A DNA stretch of 64,000 nucleotides from Gemmatimonadota bacterium (GTDB taxonomy: Bacteria; Gemmatimonadota; Gemmatimonadetes; Longimicrobiales; Gaopeijiaceae), in NCBI GenBank assembly GCA_028874905.1, contig JAPPGZ010000003.1, forward strand, positions 1 to 64,000, read 5' to 3'. The translations under genes were made by a program, and so were the position numbers. Positions 41,249-51,131 of this stretch are shown here, piece by piece (position 1 is the first letter of the stretch; every line of letters begins with the position of its first letter). Under the pieces are notes generated by a model. The model worked only from the letters and a program-made list of their open reading frames with translations, had not been told where the DNA came from and searched no databases.

Positions 41249-41527
41249 ATGACGATGAACCGACGACAGTTCGCCACCGCGGGAGCCGGCGCCATGGCTC
41301 TGCTGTGGCAGCAGGCCTGCGCCGAGGTGGCCGACACGGGCGAGGTTTCCCCCGCGACCGCCCGCACCCTCCTCGACCACCAGGGCCCGCGGGGCATCTA
41401 CGAAGACGCGGAGGAGCTGGACCGCCTCCGCGCCGCGATCGCCAACATGATCGGCGTGCAGCGCGAGTTGCGGGAGTTCCCGCTGGACCCGGATGAGCCG
41501 CCCCTCACCGTGTTCTGGAGGGGCTGA
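41249..41527 (+). CDS. Small protein with a Tat-type leader, partner of the amidase?
   Basis: A 92-residue protein that starts MTMNRRQFATAGAGAMALL and so has a twin-arginine (RRQF) leader, followed by the possible lipoprotein cysteine of QQAC. The mature part is about 65 residues: helical, acidic and rich in leucine and arginine (YEDAEELDRLRAAIANMIG), ending PDEPPLTVFWRG. I do not recognise a family. The stop is three bases before the amidase GTG, so the two are very probably co-translated. The ATG at 41249 follows an AAAAGGGAAGG ribosome site. It could carry the leaderless amidase through the Tat pathway or act as its subunit; both are inference. Confidence 0.6.
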   Translation: MTMNRRQFATAGAGAMALLWQQACAEVADTGEVSPATARTLLDHQGPRGIYEDAEELDRLRAAIANMIGVQRELREFPLDPDEPPLTVFWRG

Positions 41528-41530
41528 GAG

Positions 41531-43000
41531 GTGCAGGAGGACATCCTTTTTCTCACGGTGCGCGAGCTGTCCGACCTGCTGGCTAGCGGCGCGGTCAGCT
41601 CCGTCGACCTCACCCGCGCCTACCTGGACCGCGCGGAGGCGCTCGACGTGCCGCCCTTCGAGCTGCCAAGCGAGCCGCGCAGCGACCACGACGGCAAGCT
41701 CGCCACCATGGTCACGATCGCCCGAGACCACGCGCTCGAGGCAGCAGAACGGGCCGACCGCGAACTCGCGGCGGGGCGTCGCCGCGGCATCCTGCACGGC
41801 CTTCCCTACGGTGTGAAGGACCTGCTCGACACGCGGGGGATCCGCACCACGTGGGGCTCGGGGATCTTCCGCGACCGCGTCCCGGACCGGAACGCCGCGG
41901 TGATCGACCGGCTGGAGGACGCCGGCGCGGTCATGATGGCCAAGATGTCGCTGGGCGAATTCGCGGGCGGCAACACCAGTTCCGCGCTCAATCCGTGGAA
42001 GCTCGACCGGACCAGCTTCGGGTCGTCGAGCGGGACGGTGTCCGCCGCCGTCGCCGGGCTGATCGGCTTCGGCATCGGCACCGAGACGGGCGGCTCGATC
42101 GTCTTTCCGGCTTCGGCGGTCGGCGCCTCCGGCCTCCGCCCCACCTTCGGTCGCGTGAGCCGGTTCGGCTGCATGGCGCTGTCGTGGAGCCTGGACAAGA
42201 TCGGGCCCGTCGGCCGCTCGGCGGAGGACTGTGGCCACGTCCTGCAGGAAATCGTGGCGCACGATCCCCGCGACAACGCCACCGCCGACCGCCCGTTCCT
42301 CTTCCGCCCCGATGCGGGCCCGATGCGGGGCCGGCGCCTCGGCGTCCACCGGGCCGAGTTCGAATTGTCGGGCTCGGAGACGACCCGCCGAGTCTTCAGG
42401 GAGGCGCTGGACGTCTTTGCGCAGATGGGGGTCGAGGTCGAGGACGTGGAACTGCCGCTCAGGCCCACGGGGGCGCTCTTCACGACCATCGTCACCGTCG
42501 AAAGCGGCACCAACTTCAAGTCGCTCTTCGACGACGGAAGCGCCGCCGGCATGTTCTCGTTCAACGAGGACCGGCGGGCGGGGTGGATGGCTGGCCGCAT
42601 GATGCCCGCCGCCGACTACCTGACCGCTCAGCGGATCCGCAACCAGCTGGTGCGCGAGGCCGACGAGATCCTGTCCCGCTACGACGCGGTGATTGCGCCG
42701 ACGTGGCCGAACGGGGCGGCCATGCGCGAAGTGCAGGGCGGATGGCCGATCCCCGCACGCAACGAGTGGGAACCGCCGGGAGACGTCAGCGCGCGCACTC
42801 CCCGCCTCAACTACATCGCCAACCTGGTCGGGCATCCCGGCCTGGCGATCCCCTGTGGATTCGACGAGGACGGCCTGCCGCTTTCGCTGCAGATCGTCGG
42901 TTCCCCGATGGACGACCAGAGCGTGCTGGACCTGGGCATGGCGTACCAGCGGGAGACGGACTGGCACCTGCAACGGCCGCCGTATCCGTGGCGGGAGTAG
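41531..43000 (+). CDS. Amidase (amidase signature family, GatA-like)
   Basis: A 489-residue amidase-signature enzyme with the Ser-cisSer-Lys triad: Lys96 (LPYGVKDLLD), a serine in the SFGSSSGTVSAAVAG stretch (165-167), and the nucleophile Ser189 (GIGTETGGSIVFPAS). It hydrolyses amides to acids and ammonia. The C-terminal half keeps LSWSLDKIGPVGRSAEDC and NYIANLVGHPGLAIPCGF. No leader is present. The GTG at 41531 is three bases after the preceding Tat-leader gene. Compared with GatA it lacks an adjacent GatB, so it is a free amidase rather than a tRNA amidotransferase subunit. The substrate is unknown. Confidence 0.93.
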   Translation: MQEDILFLTVRELSDLLASGAVSSVDLTRAYLDRAEALDVPPFELPSEPRSDHDGKLATMVTIARDHALEAAERADRELAAGRRRGILHGLPYGVKDLLDTRGIRTTWGSGIFRDRVPDRNAAVIDRLEDAGAVMMAKMSLGEFAGGNTSSALNPWKLDRTSFGSSSGTVSAAVAGLIGFGIGTETGGSIVFPASAVGASGLRPTFGRVSRFGCMALSWSLDKIGPVGRSAEDCGHVLQEIVAHDPRDNATADRPFLFRPDAGPMRGRRLGVHRAEFELSGSETTRRVFREALDVFAQMGVEVEDVELPLRPTGALFTTIVTVESGTNFKSLFDDGSAAGMFSFNEDRRAGWMAGRMMPAADYLTAQRIRNQLVREADEILSRYDAVIAPTWPNGAAMREVQGGWPIPARNEWEPPGDVSARTPRLNYIANLVGHPGLAIPCGFDEDGLPLSLQIVGSPMDDQSVLDLGMAYQRETDWHLQRPPYPWRE

Positions 43001-43045
43001 GAAAAGCGCGGCCGTTGCCGGGAGCGCGGGCGCACCTGTTCTCGC

Positions 43046-44464
43046 CTACCGGCTGAACAACGTCCTCCGCGCGAACTCGTTCCTGAAGACACCCCGCGGA
43101 TCGAACTCGTCGCAAATCTCCCTGAACGCCGCCAGCCCGGGATAGCACCGCACCACCTGTCCCCCTTCGAGTCCCGCGTCAAGCGGAAACCACTTGCCCC
43201 AGTGGAGGCGCGCCCCGAAAAGCGAAGCCATGGCCCCCGCGAGGAAAGCCGCCACTCTCAGGAAGCGCTCCCGCGGTTCGGTCAGGGTGATCAGGCTGAT
43301 CGCGTACCAGCCCTGCCCTTCCATGCCGTGGCAGGAGGCCATCGAGATCAGCGTGTCGTCGGGCCGAACGCGCCGGACGCAGATCGGGTAGTGGTGGACG
43401 AAAGAGCCGCGAAGGCCCTTCAGGGCGGCCCCGGCGCCCAGTGAATCGACCTCTGACCGCACCGCCGGCGAGAGTTCATGGTCCTCGTCGTCCGCCGCCC
43501 GCAGGACCTCGCCGACAAAGTCGACGGCCGCCGCCAGATGCTCGCGCGGCACGAACACCTCCATCTCCAGGTGCCGAAAGAGGTCGTGGCGCATCAGCAG
43601 CTGCCGGTCGCTGCGGTCGGTGACCCGCCAGCGGGGGAAGATGAATGCCGGCAGAAGGCGCCGATACAGGACGTGGACCAGCCGCCGGCTCCGCATCAGC
43701 GAAGCGCAGAACTTCACGCACACGTGCAGCAGGACGTCGATCAGGGTCAGCCAGTACACCCGGTAGAGAGCGGCCCCTCCGGCGCGGCGGTTCGTTGCAG
43801 CCACCCGGCGCTCGTGCGCCAGGTACGTCCACGCGTGGGGCATGATGTAGAACTGCTGCAGCGGCGCCTCCGCCTCGCGCTCCAGCACGGCGTCCAGGCC
43901 GGGCCGCCAGCGGCACCTCTCGCGCACATAGTACTGCGGCACGCACGGCAGCGTGACCTCCAGCACGACGCCCAACGCCCCAACCGGGCATCGCGCCGCC
44001 CGCAGCGTGGCCCCGGAGTCGACCGTCCGCACCGTCGCCGTGCCGTCCGCGCCGTAGCACGCGATCCGCATGCGCTCGACGTAATGCGACATCGAGTGCC
44101 GCCCCGAACCGTGCGTGCCGGTCGCAACCGCCCCCGCGATCGTCTGCCGGTCGATGAGCCCGAGCGACGGAAGTGTCAGCCTCCGTCGTGAGAGGTGTTT
44201 GAGGAGGGCGCCGATCCGGACCCCGGCTCCCGCCGTCACGCATGTGCGGTCAGTATTCACATGCATATGACGAATGTGCTTCAAGTCGATGAGCACGTCC
44301 TGGCTCTCGATGCCCGGGTTCCAGGAGTGCCCGGCCCCCACCACGCGGATCGTCCCGCCGCGGTGGTCGTTCAGGATCTGCAAGATCTCGTCGTCGGTGC
44401 GCGGCGCATACCGACGTCGGGGCTCGAAACGGATGTTCCTCCCGAAGTTGGTCAGATCCCTCAC
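43046..44464 (-). CDS. FAD-linked oxidase of the sugar-lactone (ALO) type
   Basis: A 472-residue FAD enzyme of the vanillyl-alcohol-oxidase superfamily. The FAD-binding domain shows [12 protein letters not shown] and the [24 protein letters not shown] segment. The C-terminal ALO domain ends [15 protein letters not shown], then [20 protein letters not shown], which matches L-gulono- and D-arabinono-1,4-lactone oxidases. Such enzymes oxidise an aldonolactone at C2 with oxygen or another acceptor. A hydrophobic stretch about residues 225-250 ([20 protein letters not shown]) is unusual and could be a membrane contact. The GTG overlaps the ABC ATPase stop (GTGA), so this is the last gene of the long operon; the real substrate is open. 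Confidence 0.85.
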   Translation of the reverse strand: MRDLTNFGRNIRFEPRRRYAPRTDDEILQILNDHRGGTIRVVGAGHSWNPGIESQDVLIDLKHIRHMHVNTDRTCVTAGAGVRIGALLKHLSRRRLTLPSLGLIDRQTIAGAVATGTHGSGRHSMSHYVERMRIACYGADGTATVRTVDSGATLRAARCPVGALGVVLEVTLPCVPQYYVRERCRWRPGLDAVLEREAEAPLQQFYIMPHAWTYLAHERRVAATNRRAGGAALYRVYWLTLIDVLLHVCVKFCASLMRSRRLVHVLYRRLLPAFIFPRWRVTDRSDRQLLMRHDLFRHLEMEVFVPREHLAAAVDFVGEVLRAADDEDHELSPAVRSEVDSLGAGAALKGLRGSFVHHYPICVRRVRPDDTLISMASCHGMEGQGWYAISLITLTEPRERFLRVAAFLAGAMASLFGARLHWGKWFPLDAGLEGGQVVRCYPGLAAFREICDEFDPRGVFRNEFARRTLFSR

Positions 44465-46137
44465 GGAGCCTGACCCGGCCTGCGGGGCACGGCCGCCAGG
44501 AGTTCGCGCGTGTAGGGATGCTCCGGGTCCCGAAACAGCGCCTCCACCGTCGCCGTCTCCACGATCTTTCCCTTGTGCATCACCGCGACCCGGTCGCAGA
44601 GCTGCCGCACCACGCCGAGGTCATGAGAGATGAAGAGGTAGGCCGGCCCGAAGCGCTCCTGAATGTCGGCCAGCAGGGCGACGATCCGGGCCTGAATCGA
44701 GATGTCGAGCGACGAGACCGGCTCGTCGCAGACGATCAGGTCGGGCTGGAGGGCGAGTGCCCGTGCGATGCCGATGCGCTGCCGCTGACCGCCGGAGAAC
44801 TCATGCGGCATCCGCGTGACGAGGCCGGGATCCAGGCCGACAGTGGTCATGAGTTCGGCCACCCGCGCCCCGCGCTCCGCCCGGCTCAGGGTCGTGTGCT
44901 GCAGCAGCGGCTCCGCGATGGAGCGGCCAACGCTCCGGCGCGGGTTGAGTGACGAATACGAATCCTGGAAGATCATCTGCATGCGCGGGCGCAGAGCACG
45001 CAGTTGGGTGGCCTTCGCCTGCCCGAGATCGACGCCGTCGAACACGACTTGCCCAGCCGTCGGCTCGATGAGGTGGAGCACGGCGCGGGCCACGGTGGTC
45101 TTGCCGGATCCGCTTTCGCCCACGAGCCCCAGCGTCTCGCCACGTTTCAACTGAAACGCGACCCCGTCGACAGCCCGGACCGATCCCGTCCGGCGTTGCA
45201 GCGCTCCGCGCCGCACCGGGAAGTGCTTCTTCAGATCGGTGACTTCGAGAAGGGGACGCTCCGCCGTCGACCCGCCGCCGTCGCCGAGCGCGGGCATGGA
45301 CGCCAACAGCCTGCGAGTATATGGATGCGCGGGCACCTCGAACAGCTGCTGTGCGGGCGCGGTCTCGACGATCGATCCCGCGTACATCACGGCCACCCGG
45401 TCGGCGACGTTCGCCACCACGCCCAGGTCGTGGCTGATCCAGATCATCGCCATGTCCCGCGCGGCGCGCAGTTCGGCGACCAGTTCGAGGATCTGCGCCT
45501 GGATGGTCACGTCGAGAGCCGTGGTGGGCTCGTCGGCGATGAGGAGGTCGGGGTCGCAGGAGAGCGCCATCGCGATCGCCACCCGCTGGCACATCCCGCC
45601 CGAAAACTGGTGCGGATAGTCGTCAATCCGTTCATTCGGACGCAGGATCCCGACCAAACGAACCAATTCGATGGCGCGCTCCCGGGCCTCGCGGCGCCCC
45701 AGACCGCGATGCAGCTCCAAACTCTCGGTCAGCTGCCGCCCTATGGTGAGCACCGGATTGAGCGAAGCGCGCGGATCCTGGAACACCATCGCGATCTCGG
45801 CACCGCGCACGCGCCGCATCCCCTCGTCGTCGAGCGAGAGCAGGTCGCGGCCGCGGAAGCTCATCTCGTCGGCTTCCACCCTGGTTCGATGCGCCGGCAG
45901 CAGCCGCAGCACGGAGAGCATGGCGGCCGTCTTCCCGCACCCGCTTTCGCCCACCAGCGCGAGGGTCTCGCCGCGCCGCACCGAGAAGCTCACGCCGTTG
46001 ACCGCGTGGACATCGCCCTGGTCGCCGAGGAAGCGGGTGTGGAGGCCGCGCACGCGGAGGAGGTCGGGCGTGGAGTCCAGCGTGGGGTCCGGTGTGAGCT
46101 CCGACGCCGGGCGGCCGTTGGGGCGGCCCGGAGTCAT
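44461..46137 (-). CDS. Fused two-domain dipeptide ABC transporter ATPase (DppD-DppF type)
   Basis: A 558-residue protein with two complete nucleotide-binding domains. The first has Walker A GESGCGKT, signature FSGGMCQR and Walker [13 protein letters not shown]; the second has [24 protein letters not shown] and [12 protein letters not shown]. Both have the HDLGVV switch and the C-terminal HPYTR(R/E)LLA oligopeptide-binding ATPase tail. It energises import through the permeases encoded 5-6 kb upstream on the same strand. The ATG overlaps the oxidoreductase stop (ATGA). The order, with ATPase almost at the end of the operon and separated from the permeases by four metabolic genes, is unusual. 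Confidence 0.95.
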   Translation of the reverse strand: MTPGRPNGRPASELTPDPTLDSTPDLLRVRGLHTRFLGDQGDVHAVNGVSFSVRRGETLALVGESGCGKTAAMLSVLRLLPAHRTRVEADEMSFRGRDLLSLDDEGMRRVRGAEIAMVFQDPRASLNPVLTIGRQLTESLELHRGLGRREARERAIELVRLVGILRPNERIDDYPHQFSGGMCQRVAIAMALSCDPDLLIADEPTTALDVTIQAQILELVAELRAARDMAMIWISHDLGVVANVADRVAVMYAGSIVETAPAQQLFEVPAHPYTRRLLASMPALGDGGGSTAERPLLEVTDLKKHFPVRRGALQRRTGSVRAVDGVAFQLKRGETLGLVGESGSGKTTVARAVLHLIEPTAGQVVFDGVDLGQAKATQLRALRPRMQMIFQDSYSSLNPRRSVGRSIAEPLLQHTTLSRAERGARVAELMTTVGLDPGLVTRMPHEFSGGQRQRIGIARALALQPDLIVCDEPVSSLDISIQARIVALLADIQERFGPAYLFISHDLGVVRQLCDRVAVMHKGKIVETATVEALFRDPEHPYTRELLAAVPRRPGQAP

Positions 46138-47279
46138 GGGGCTGCGCCGCCCGCCGCGCCGGGCCGGGCGCCCGGTGCCGCAGCCGAAGCTCGGCGCAAC
46201 CGATTCCGCAGCTCCCGCATGTCGACCCACCGCCCGCTCGACAGCGACTCGATGCAGCCATGCACCAGAAGCATGGTTTCCAGGTGATCTTCCGCTGTAG
46301 TCACAGGATCGGACTCCCCGCGAACGGCTCCCAGAAACTCGGCGAGGAGCGCGCGGGTGTCATCGACAAACGGCACACACGGTTCCAGCGCTTCGGCGAC
46401 CGGCCTCTCCGCGTCGTCATCCCCCTTGAAGTTCGGCCCGCGCAGCCCCAGCCCGCGATCGAAGTCGACGCGCATGAGGTCCTCGAACTGCTCACGCTGA
46501 ATGAGGGTCCCGCGCTCGAAGTCGCTACGCCAGCGGAAGTCCATCCGGTTCCAGGCCGCCGTCCAGGTCCCGAGATAGTTCGCGCGCACGCCGTTCTCGA
46601 AGCGGAAGAGCACCGAGACGCAGCAGTCGCCCTCGTAGGTGCTCCACGACGGCCGCCACGTGTCGCACACCATTGACTGGACCTCCGAGTCATAGCAATA
46701 GCGCAACAGGTCGAAGTGGTGGATGCTCTGCTCCACCAGCATCGGGTGCGCCATCGACATGACGTAGTCGTTCAGGTCGTCCCTGTTGCCGTCGCGCTGT
46801 CTGTGATAGGTGAAGTGCGCATGGCTCAGCACGCCCAGCTCTCCGCCGCGGACGCAGCGGCGTATGCGCTGCGACGAGGGGAGGTAGCGGAAGTTCATCC
46901 CGACGAGCAGATGGCGCCTGGCCGCCTCGGCCCGCGCGATCAGGTCCACCACTTCGTCGAGATCCTCCGCAAGGGGCTTTTCGCAGAGGACCTGGTGGCG
47001 GTGCGCGAGAGCGCGGCTGACGAGGCCGTGATGGGTGGCAGGCGGGGTCGCGATGACGACGGCCTCCGCGTCGATGTCGGGGTCGGCCAGCGCGGAGGCG
47101 AGGTCGCGGTGGACGACGGCTTGCGGGGCGTGGGCGCCGCAGGCACGCCGGGCCCGCCCCTCGTCGTTGTCCACGATCGCGGCCAGCGTCGCGTCCCGAG
47201 CCTCGGCGATCACGCGCGCCCAGACGCGGCCGCGGACCCCGGCCCCGACGAGGAGGATGCGGGCGGCGTCCGCGTTCAT
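46134..47279 (-). CDS. Gfo/Idh/MocA family oxidoreductase
   Basis: A 381-residue NAD(P)-dependent dehydrogenase. The Rossmann start is [17 protein letters not shown], the family lysine lies in [10 protein letters not shown], and the catalytic histidine is probably in [12 protein letters not shown]. The C-terminal alpha/beta domain has [15 protein letters not shown]. Members act on sugars, inositols, amino sugars or other cyclic alcohols, and also remove halogens or aromatic groups; the reaction here is unknown. The ATG shares one base with the aminotransferase stop (TGATG), and the stop overlaps the ATPase start. It is therefore produced with the peptide-type importer and the amino-acid enzymes. 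Confidence 0.92.
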   Translation of the reverse strand: MNADAARILLVGAGVRGRVWARVIAEARDATLAAIVDNDEGRARRACGAHAPQAVVHRDLASALADPDIDAEAVVIATPPATHHGLVSRALAHRHQVLCEKPLAEDLDEVVDLIARAEAARRHLLVGMNFRYLPSSQRIRRCVRGGELGVLSHAHFTYHRQRDGNRDDLNDYVMSMAHPMLVEQSIHHFDLLRYCYDSEVQSMVCDTWRPSWSTYEGDCCVSVLFRFENGVRANYLGTWTAAWNRMDFRWRSDFERGTLIQREQFEDLMRVDFDRGLGLRGPNFKGDDDAERPVAEALEPCVPFVDDTRALLAEFLGAVRGESDPVTTAEDHLETMLLVHGCIESLSSGRWVDMRELRNRLRRASAAAPGARPGAAGGAAP

Positions 47280-48469
47280 CACGCCCCGCGTGCCTGCTCC
47301 ACGAAGCGCTGCATCCGCGCCAGCGCCTTCTCCATGGACTCGAACGGCGACAGCAGCGTGATCCGGATATGCCGATTGCCCGGGTCCGCGAACATCGTGC
47401 CGGGGAAGGCCATGACCTGTTCCTTGCGCAGCAGTTCGAGGCAGAAGGTCTCGGCGTCCAGCCCGGTGCTCGAGATGTTCGCGTAGACGTACATCCCCCC
47501 GCCCGGGCGCCCGTACGAGATGCCCATGTCGTCGAGGCGGCCGAGCACCAGAGCGAGCCGCCGCTCGTACTCGGCCAGCATAGACGCGACCGCCGCGTCT
47601 CCTGTCTCCAGGGCCGCCAGTGCACCGCGCTGCAGGGCGGGCGGCGTGCAGATGCTCAGCGTGTGCTTGATCTCGGTCGCCGGCTCCATCATCCAGGCGG
47701 GCGCCGCCAGGTATCCCACGCGCCACCCGGTCATCGCGTAGGCCTTGGAGAAGCCGTTGACGGTGACGGTGCGGTCGAGCATGCCGTCGAGAGCGCCGAG
47801 GCTCACATGTTCGGCTCCGTCGAAGATCAGCTTTTCGTAGATCTCGTCGGAGATGACCACCAGGTCGTGCTCCACCGCCAGCCTGGCGATGCGTTCCAGC
47901 TCCGCGCGCGGGGTCAGTCCGCCGGTGGGATTGTTCGGGTTCGCGATCACGAGGAGTTTCGAACACTTTGTGAGGACCTCGCGGATGGCGGCGGCCCTGA
48001 GGGCGTAGTCGTCCTCTTCCAGCGTTGGCACGTCCACGATCCGGCCGCCCGCGAGATTCACCATGTAGTCGAAGGCGTTGAAGCGCGGGGCCTGGAGGAT
48101 CACCTCGTCGCCCGGATCGACCAGCGCGAGGATGGAGATCAGCAGCGCTTCCTGGGCACCGTTGGTGACAACGATCTGGTCGGCCGAATACTTAACATTG
48201 TTGTTAAGTTTCAGCTGAAACGCGATCGCTTCGCGAAGTTCGCGGAGACCCGGCGGCGGACTGTAGTGCGTGTAGCCGCTGATCAGGGCGTCCGCGCCTG
48301 CCGCTACGATCGCGGGCGGCGTCTCGAAATCCGGATCGCCCCGGCCGAGCGCGATGATGTCGTCAAGCCCGGCGGCCAGTTCGAGCATCCGGGTGCGGAA
48401 GCTGGACCTGACGCCGACGGCGCGGGCGGCGAGCGCGGATCCGTGAGGCTGCCGCGCCATGGGGATCAC
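47279..48469 (-). CDS. PLP-dependent aminotransferase, class I/II
   Basis: A 396-residue fold-type I aminotransferase. It has IALGRGDPDFETPPAIV, VTNGAQEALLISILALVDPGD, NPNNPTGG, SDEIYEKLIF, the Schiff-base Lys242 (VNGFSKAYAMTGWRVGYLAAP) and the substrate arginine in HIRITLLSPFE. Aspartate/aromatic-type activity is likely, but the substrate is not certain. The GTG at 48469 overlaps the amidohydrolase stop (GTGA); an ATG three codons later is the alternative. It is a paralogue of the aminotransferase at 34768-35952, with the same LGRGDPD opening. Confidence 0.93.
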   Translation of the reverse strand: MIPMARQPHGSALAARAVGVRSSFRTRMLELAAGLDDIIALGRGDPDFETPPAIVAAGADALISGYTHYSPPPGLRELREAIAFQLKLNNNVKYSADQIVVTNGAQEALLISILALVDPGDEVILQAPRFNAFDYMVNLAGGRIVDVPTLEEDDYALRAAAIREVLTKCSKLLVIANPNNPTGGLTPRAELERIARLAVEHDLVVISDEIYEKLIFDGAEHVSLGALDGMLDRTVTVNGFSKAYAMTGWRVGYLAAPAWMMEPATEIKHTLSICTPPALQRGALAALETGDAAVASMLAEYERRLALVLGRLDDMGISYGRPGGGMYVYANISSTGLDAETFCLELLRKEQVMAFPGTMFADPGNRHIRITLLSPFESMEKALARMQRFVEQARGA

Positions 48470-49707
48470 ACCCCCGGCCGCGAGTACAGCAGGCACCCCC
48501 GCACGAACGTCATCCGCACCTGCTCCAGGTCACTCAGGTCGTCCAGCGGATTCCCGTCCACGACGATCACATCCCCCTCCTTCCCCGCCTCCAGCGTGCC
48601 GATCCGGTCGTCGATCCGGTTCATGATCGCGGCCTCGCGCGTCGCACTCATGATCGCGGCGTGACTGTCCGCCACCACCCCCACCTCGATCATGAACTCC
48701 ATCTCGGGGACGACCACGCCGTGCCGCACGGCGGGACTCCCCGCATCGGTGCCGAACACGATCCGTACCCCGGCCCGAGCCGCGCGCAACAGCCCATCGT
48801 AGCGCCCCTTGTCGGCAACAGCCCGCTGCCGCTCGCGGATCTTCCACTCGGGAATGTTGTACCGGCGCGCGATCTCGGGCTTCGACTGGATCACCACCGG
48901 CGAGAACGTGGTGACGACCGGCACGCCCCGCTCCACCAGCTTGCCGATGGTGCGGTCCGACATGCTGCCGCCGTGCTCCACGGTGTCGATGCCGAAATCG
49001 ACCGCCCGCTCGATCGCGGCGTCAAAGGTGGCGTGGGCGGTGACGGGCAGCCCACTCCGGTGCGTCTCGTCGACGATGGCCGCGAGCTCATCGTCGGTGA
49101 ACTCCAGCAGGTCGTGACACATCATGATCTTGATCAGGTCGGCGCCAGCCTTCACCTGCTCCCGCACCGCGCGCCGCATCTCGTCGGCCCCGGTGGCCTC
49201 GCGGCAGCACCAGTAGGTGTGGCCGCCGGTCTGCACGATCGCTTCCGCGCAGATCAGCAGGCGCGGACCGGCGAAAACCCCCTGCTCCACCGCCTGTTTG
49301 GCGAACTCGCCGCTCCGGTTCATCCCCAGGTCGCGCACCATCGTGATTCCGCCGCGCAGGTTCGCCAGCATGTTGGCCGCCGCCTTGTAGGCGCTGATCT
49401 CGGGTGCGTCGTGCATCGACTGTGCGGCGAGGTCGTGGATCCCGTCCCAGGCCAGGTGGGCGTGGCTGTTGATCAGGCCGGCCAGGATCGTTCCGCCCGT
49501 CGGGACGACCGCCCGACCCTCCTCCGCAGCCGCGCCCCACGCCCCGACCGACACGATCCGGCCAGCCCCCAGCGTAACGTGGCCGTCCTCGATCACCTCA
49601 TCCCCCACCCCCGTGATCACGCGGCCGCGGAGCGTTACCGATGCGGGCTCGCGCGGCGCCAGATCCTGCAGAACCGGGTGGAACTTCCAGGCTGGTGCTT
49701 CCGGCAT
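48466..49707 (-). CDS. Amidohydrolase family protein (Xaa-dipeptidase/imidazolonepropionase-like)
   Basis: A 413-residue cytoplasmic metal hydrolase without a leader. The metal site includes His82 and His84 (LINSHAHLAWDG), the lysine in ADLIKIMMCHD, the histidine in PVTAHATFDAA, a second in DTVEHGGSM, and the aspartate in VFGTDAGSPAVRHG. It keeps the N-terminal beta-sandwich with a REPASVTLRGRVITGVG start. Related enzymes cleave Xaa-Pro or Xaa-Arg dipeptides or cyclic amides. As part of the dipeptide-type transporter operon, a cytoplasmic dipeptidase role is an attractive inference. The ATG lies 15 bases after the TIM-barrel gene's stop and has an AGGGAGG ribosome site. Confidence 0.92.
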   Translation of the reverse strand: MPEAPAWKFHPVLQDLAPREPASVTLRGRVITGVGDEVIEDGHVTLGAGRIVSVGAWGAAAEEGRAVVPTGGTILAGLINSHAHLAWDGIHDLAAQSMHDAPEISAYKAAANMLANLRGGITMVRDLGMNRSGEFAKQAVEQGVFAGPRLLICAEAIVQTGGHTYWCCREATGADEMRRAVREQVKAGADLIKIMMCHDLLEFTDDELAAIVDETHRSGLPVTAHATFDAAIERAVDFGIDTVEHGGSMSDRTIGKLVERGVPVVTTFSPVVIQSKPEIARRYNIPEWKIRERQRAVADKGRYDGLLRAARAGVRIVFGTDAGSPAVRHGVVVPEMEFMIEVGVVADSHAAIMSATREAAIMNRIDDRIGTLEAGKEGDVIVVDGNPLDDLSDLEQVRMTFVRGCLLYSRPGV

Positions 49708-49722
49708 GTGAGCCTCCCTGCG

Positions 49723-51129
49723 TCAGATTCCGAGTTCCGCGAGCGCCCGGGCGCCGCCGTCGAGGTTGGTCAGGCGCATGCTCGCGTAGTTGGGCGAGTA
49801 GATGACGCCGGCCGCCCCGTTCGAGTATGCCGCGTGCACGCTTTCGTAGACGATTTCCGGCGTGCAAGCGGCCTGGTCCGGGCTGGAACGGGGCGCATCG
49901 ACGCCAACCCCCATGAGCACCGGCAACTCGCCGTCCAGGGCCTCGATGGTGTCGCGGCATTGGCCACCGACATACGTGGATGGGCGCATTCCCGCACCCA
50001 TCAGTTCGTCCCACGGCGCCTCGTCGAGCCCGAGAATCCGGTACATGATCGGCGTCATCTCGGCAGGCGCCAGGTCGCGCAGCAGGGTCGCGTGCAGCTG
50101 CTTCATCTCGCCCAGGTAGATCCCGCCCGACTGGTGCTGGTACGTGATCGGCTTGACCCAGTCGGCGTAGTCCTTCGTCTCGGCCCACGGCCACTGCGCC
50201 TTGCGGAACGGGTTGAAGTGGTTGCGGTTCCACACGTTGAGCCCGAACTCAAGCGCCGGATCGCACCATTTGACCAACCCGTACAACTCGCGGTCCAGGT
50301 CCTTGTTGCGCCTGACCCAGTGCCGCTCGAGGAGCAGGAACTCGGGGTTGTCGAAGAGGGTGCGGAGACCGGTGATCAGCGCGCCGTCGGTGAAGTGCTC
50401 GCCCGCCCGCGCCCTGCGGAAGTAGTTGTGCAGCAGGCCGGACGCCCGCCGCGCTGCCTCCGGATCGATGCCGCCGGCCGACATGGCAGCCAGACAGTGC
50501 CTGCAGAAGCACCCCGGAGCCATCCCGGTGACCAGCTGGTCGAGTGGGGTCCGCCTCTCGTTGCACCACATGATGCCGTCGATGTCGTAGCTCCTGCAGT
50601 GGTCCTCGATGAGCGCGTGCCACCAGGTCCGGTAGTCCGGGTTCTCCAGGCAGGGGGCCCCGCCGATCCGGCCCAGATAGTCCACCTCCATGTGCTGGAC
50701 CAGGTTGGGGATCTGCACGGCGTTGGCCGATCCGTGCCCGGCATACTTGAAGAGCGGCTCCATCAGTTCCGGGATCACCTTCATCCCCCGTGCCCGGGCC
50801 CCGGGGATGACCATTTCGAGTATGTCGCGGTCCCGCATGGCCTCGTCCGGCGCGCGGAAGTTGGTGATGGAGGTGTTGCGATAGAACTCGGGATGGTCGG
50901 CCAGGTACGATCCTCCCTGCACCTCCAGCGGCTCGGGCACGCCGTGATCAGGCCAGCCGTCGATCTTCCAGGAGATGCTGCGCCCGATCTTCAGCCCCAG
51001 CCAGCTGACCGTGCCGAGCAGCACCACATTCACGCCCACTCGCTCCTGAAGGGTGTCGAGCACCGCGTCGACACCTTCGTCCACGAAGCTGGCGGGTCCG
51101 ATCTGCACGCCTACGAACCTGTCGCTCAC
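49723..51129 (-). CDS. Uncharacterised TIM-barrel protein, hypothetical glycosyl hydrolase 6-like
   Basis: A 468-residue protein without a leader. Parts recall the hypothetical glycoside-hydrolase (GHL) barrels: strands such as GVNVVLLGTVSW and GMKVIPELMEPLFKY, the DIDGIMWCNERRTPLDQL strand end, and a metal-like cysteine cluster CFCRHC followed by aromatic and acidic residues. In the C-terminal part, VWNRNHFNPFRKAQWPW and AAGVIYSPNYASMRL also fit a barrel. Catalytic residues cannot be named. The GTG at 51129 follows a GAGGT ribosome site and is three bases from the permease stop. Its place between the permeases and a dipeptidase-like enzyme suggests that it acts on the imported compound. Confidence 0.65.
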   Translation of the reverse strand: MSDRFVGVQIGPASFVDEGVDAVLDTLQERVGVNVVLLGTVSWLGLKIGRSISWKIDGWPDHGVPEPLEVQGGSYLADHPEFYRNTSITNFRAPDEAMRDRDILEMVIPGARARGMKVIPELMEPLFKYAGHGSANAVQIPNLVQHMEVDYLGRIGGAPCLENPDYRTWWHALIEDHCRSYDIDGIMWCNERRTPLDQLVTGMAPGCFCRHCLAAMSAGGIDPEAARRASGLLHNYFRRARAGEHFTDGALITGLRTLFDNPEFLLLERHWVRRNKDLDRELYGLVKWCDPALEFGLNVWNRNHFNPFRKAQWPWAETKDYADWVKPITYQHQSGGIYLGEMKQLHATLLRDLAPAEMTPIMYRILGLDEAPWDELMGAGMRPSTYVGGQCRDTIEALDGELPVLMGVGVDAPRSSPDQAACTPEIVYESVHAAYSNGAAGVIYSPNYASMRLTNLDGGARALAELGI

Positions 51130-51131
51130 CG

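Noticed and set aside
48208-48221. Perfect palindrome GTTTCAGCTGAAAC, with a near copy GTTTCAACTGAAAC at 45144-45157, as a possible regulator site
   Set aside because: Both lie inside coding regions where they encode Phe-Gln-Leu-Lys in unrelated proteins, so the likeness is explained by the shared peptide.
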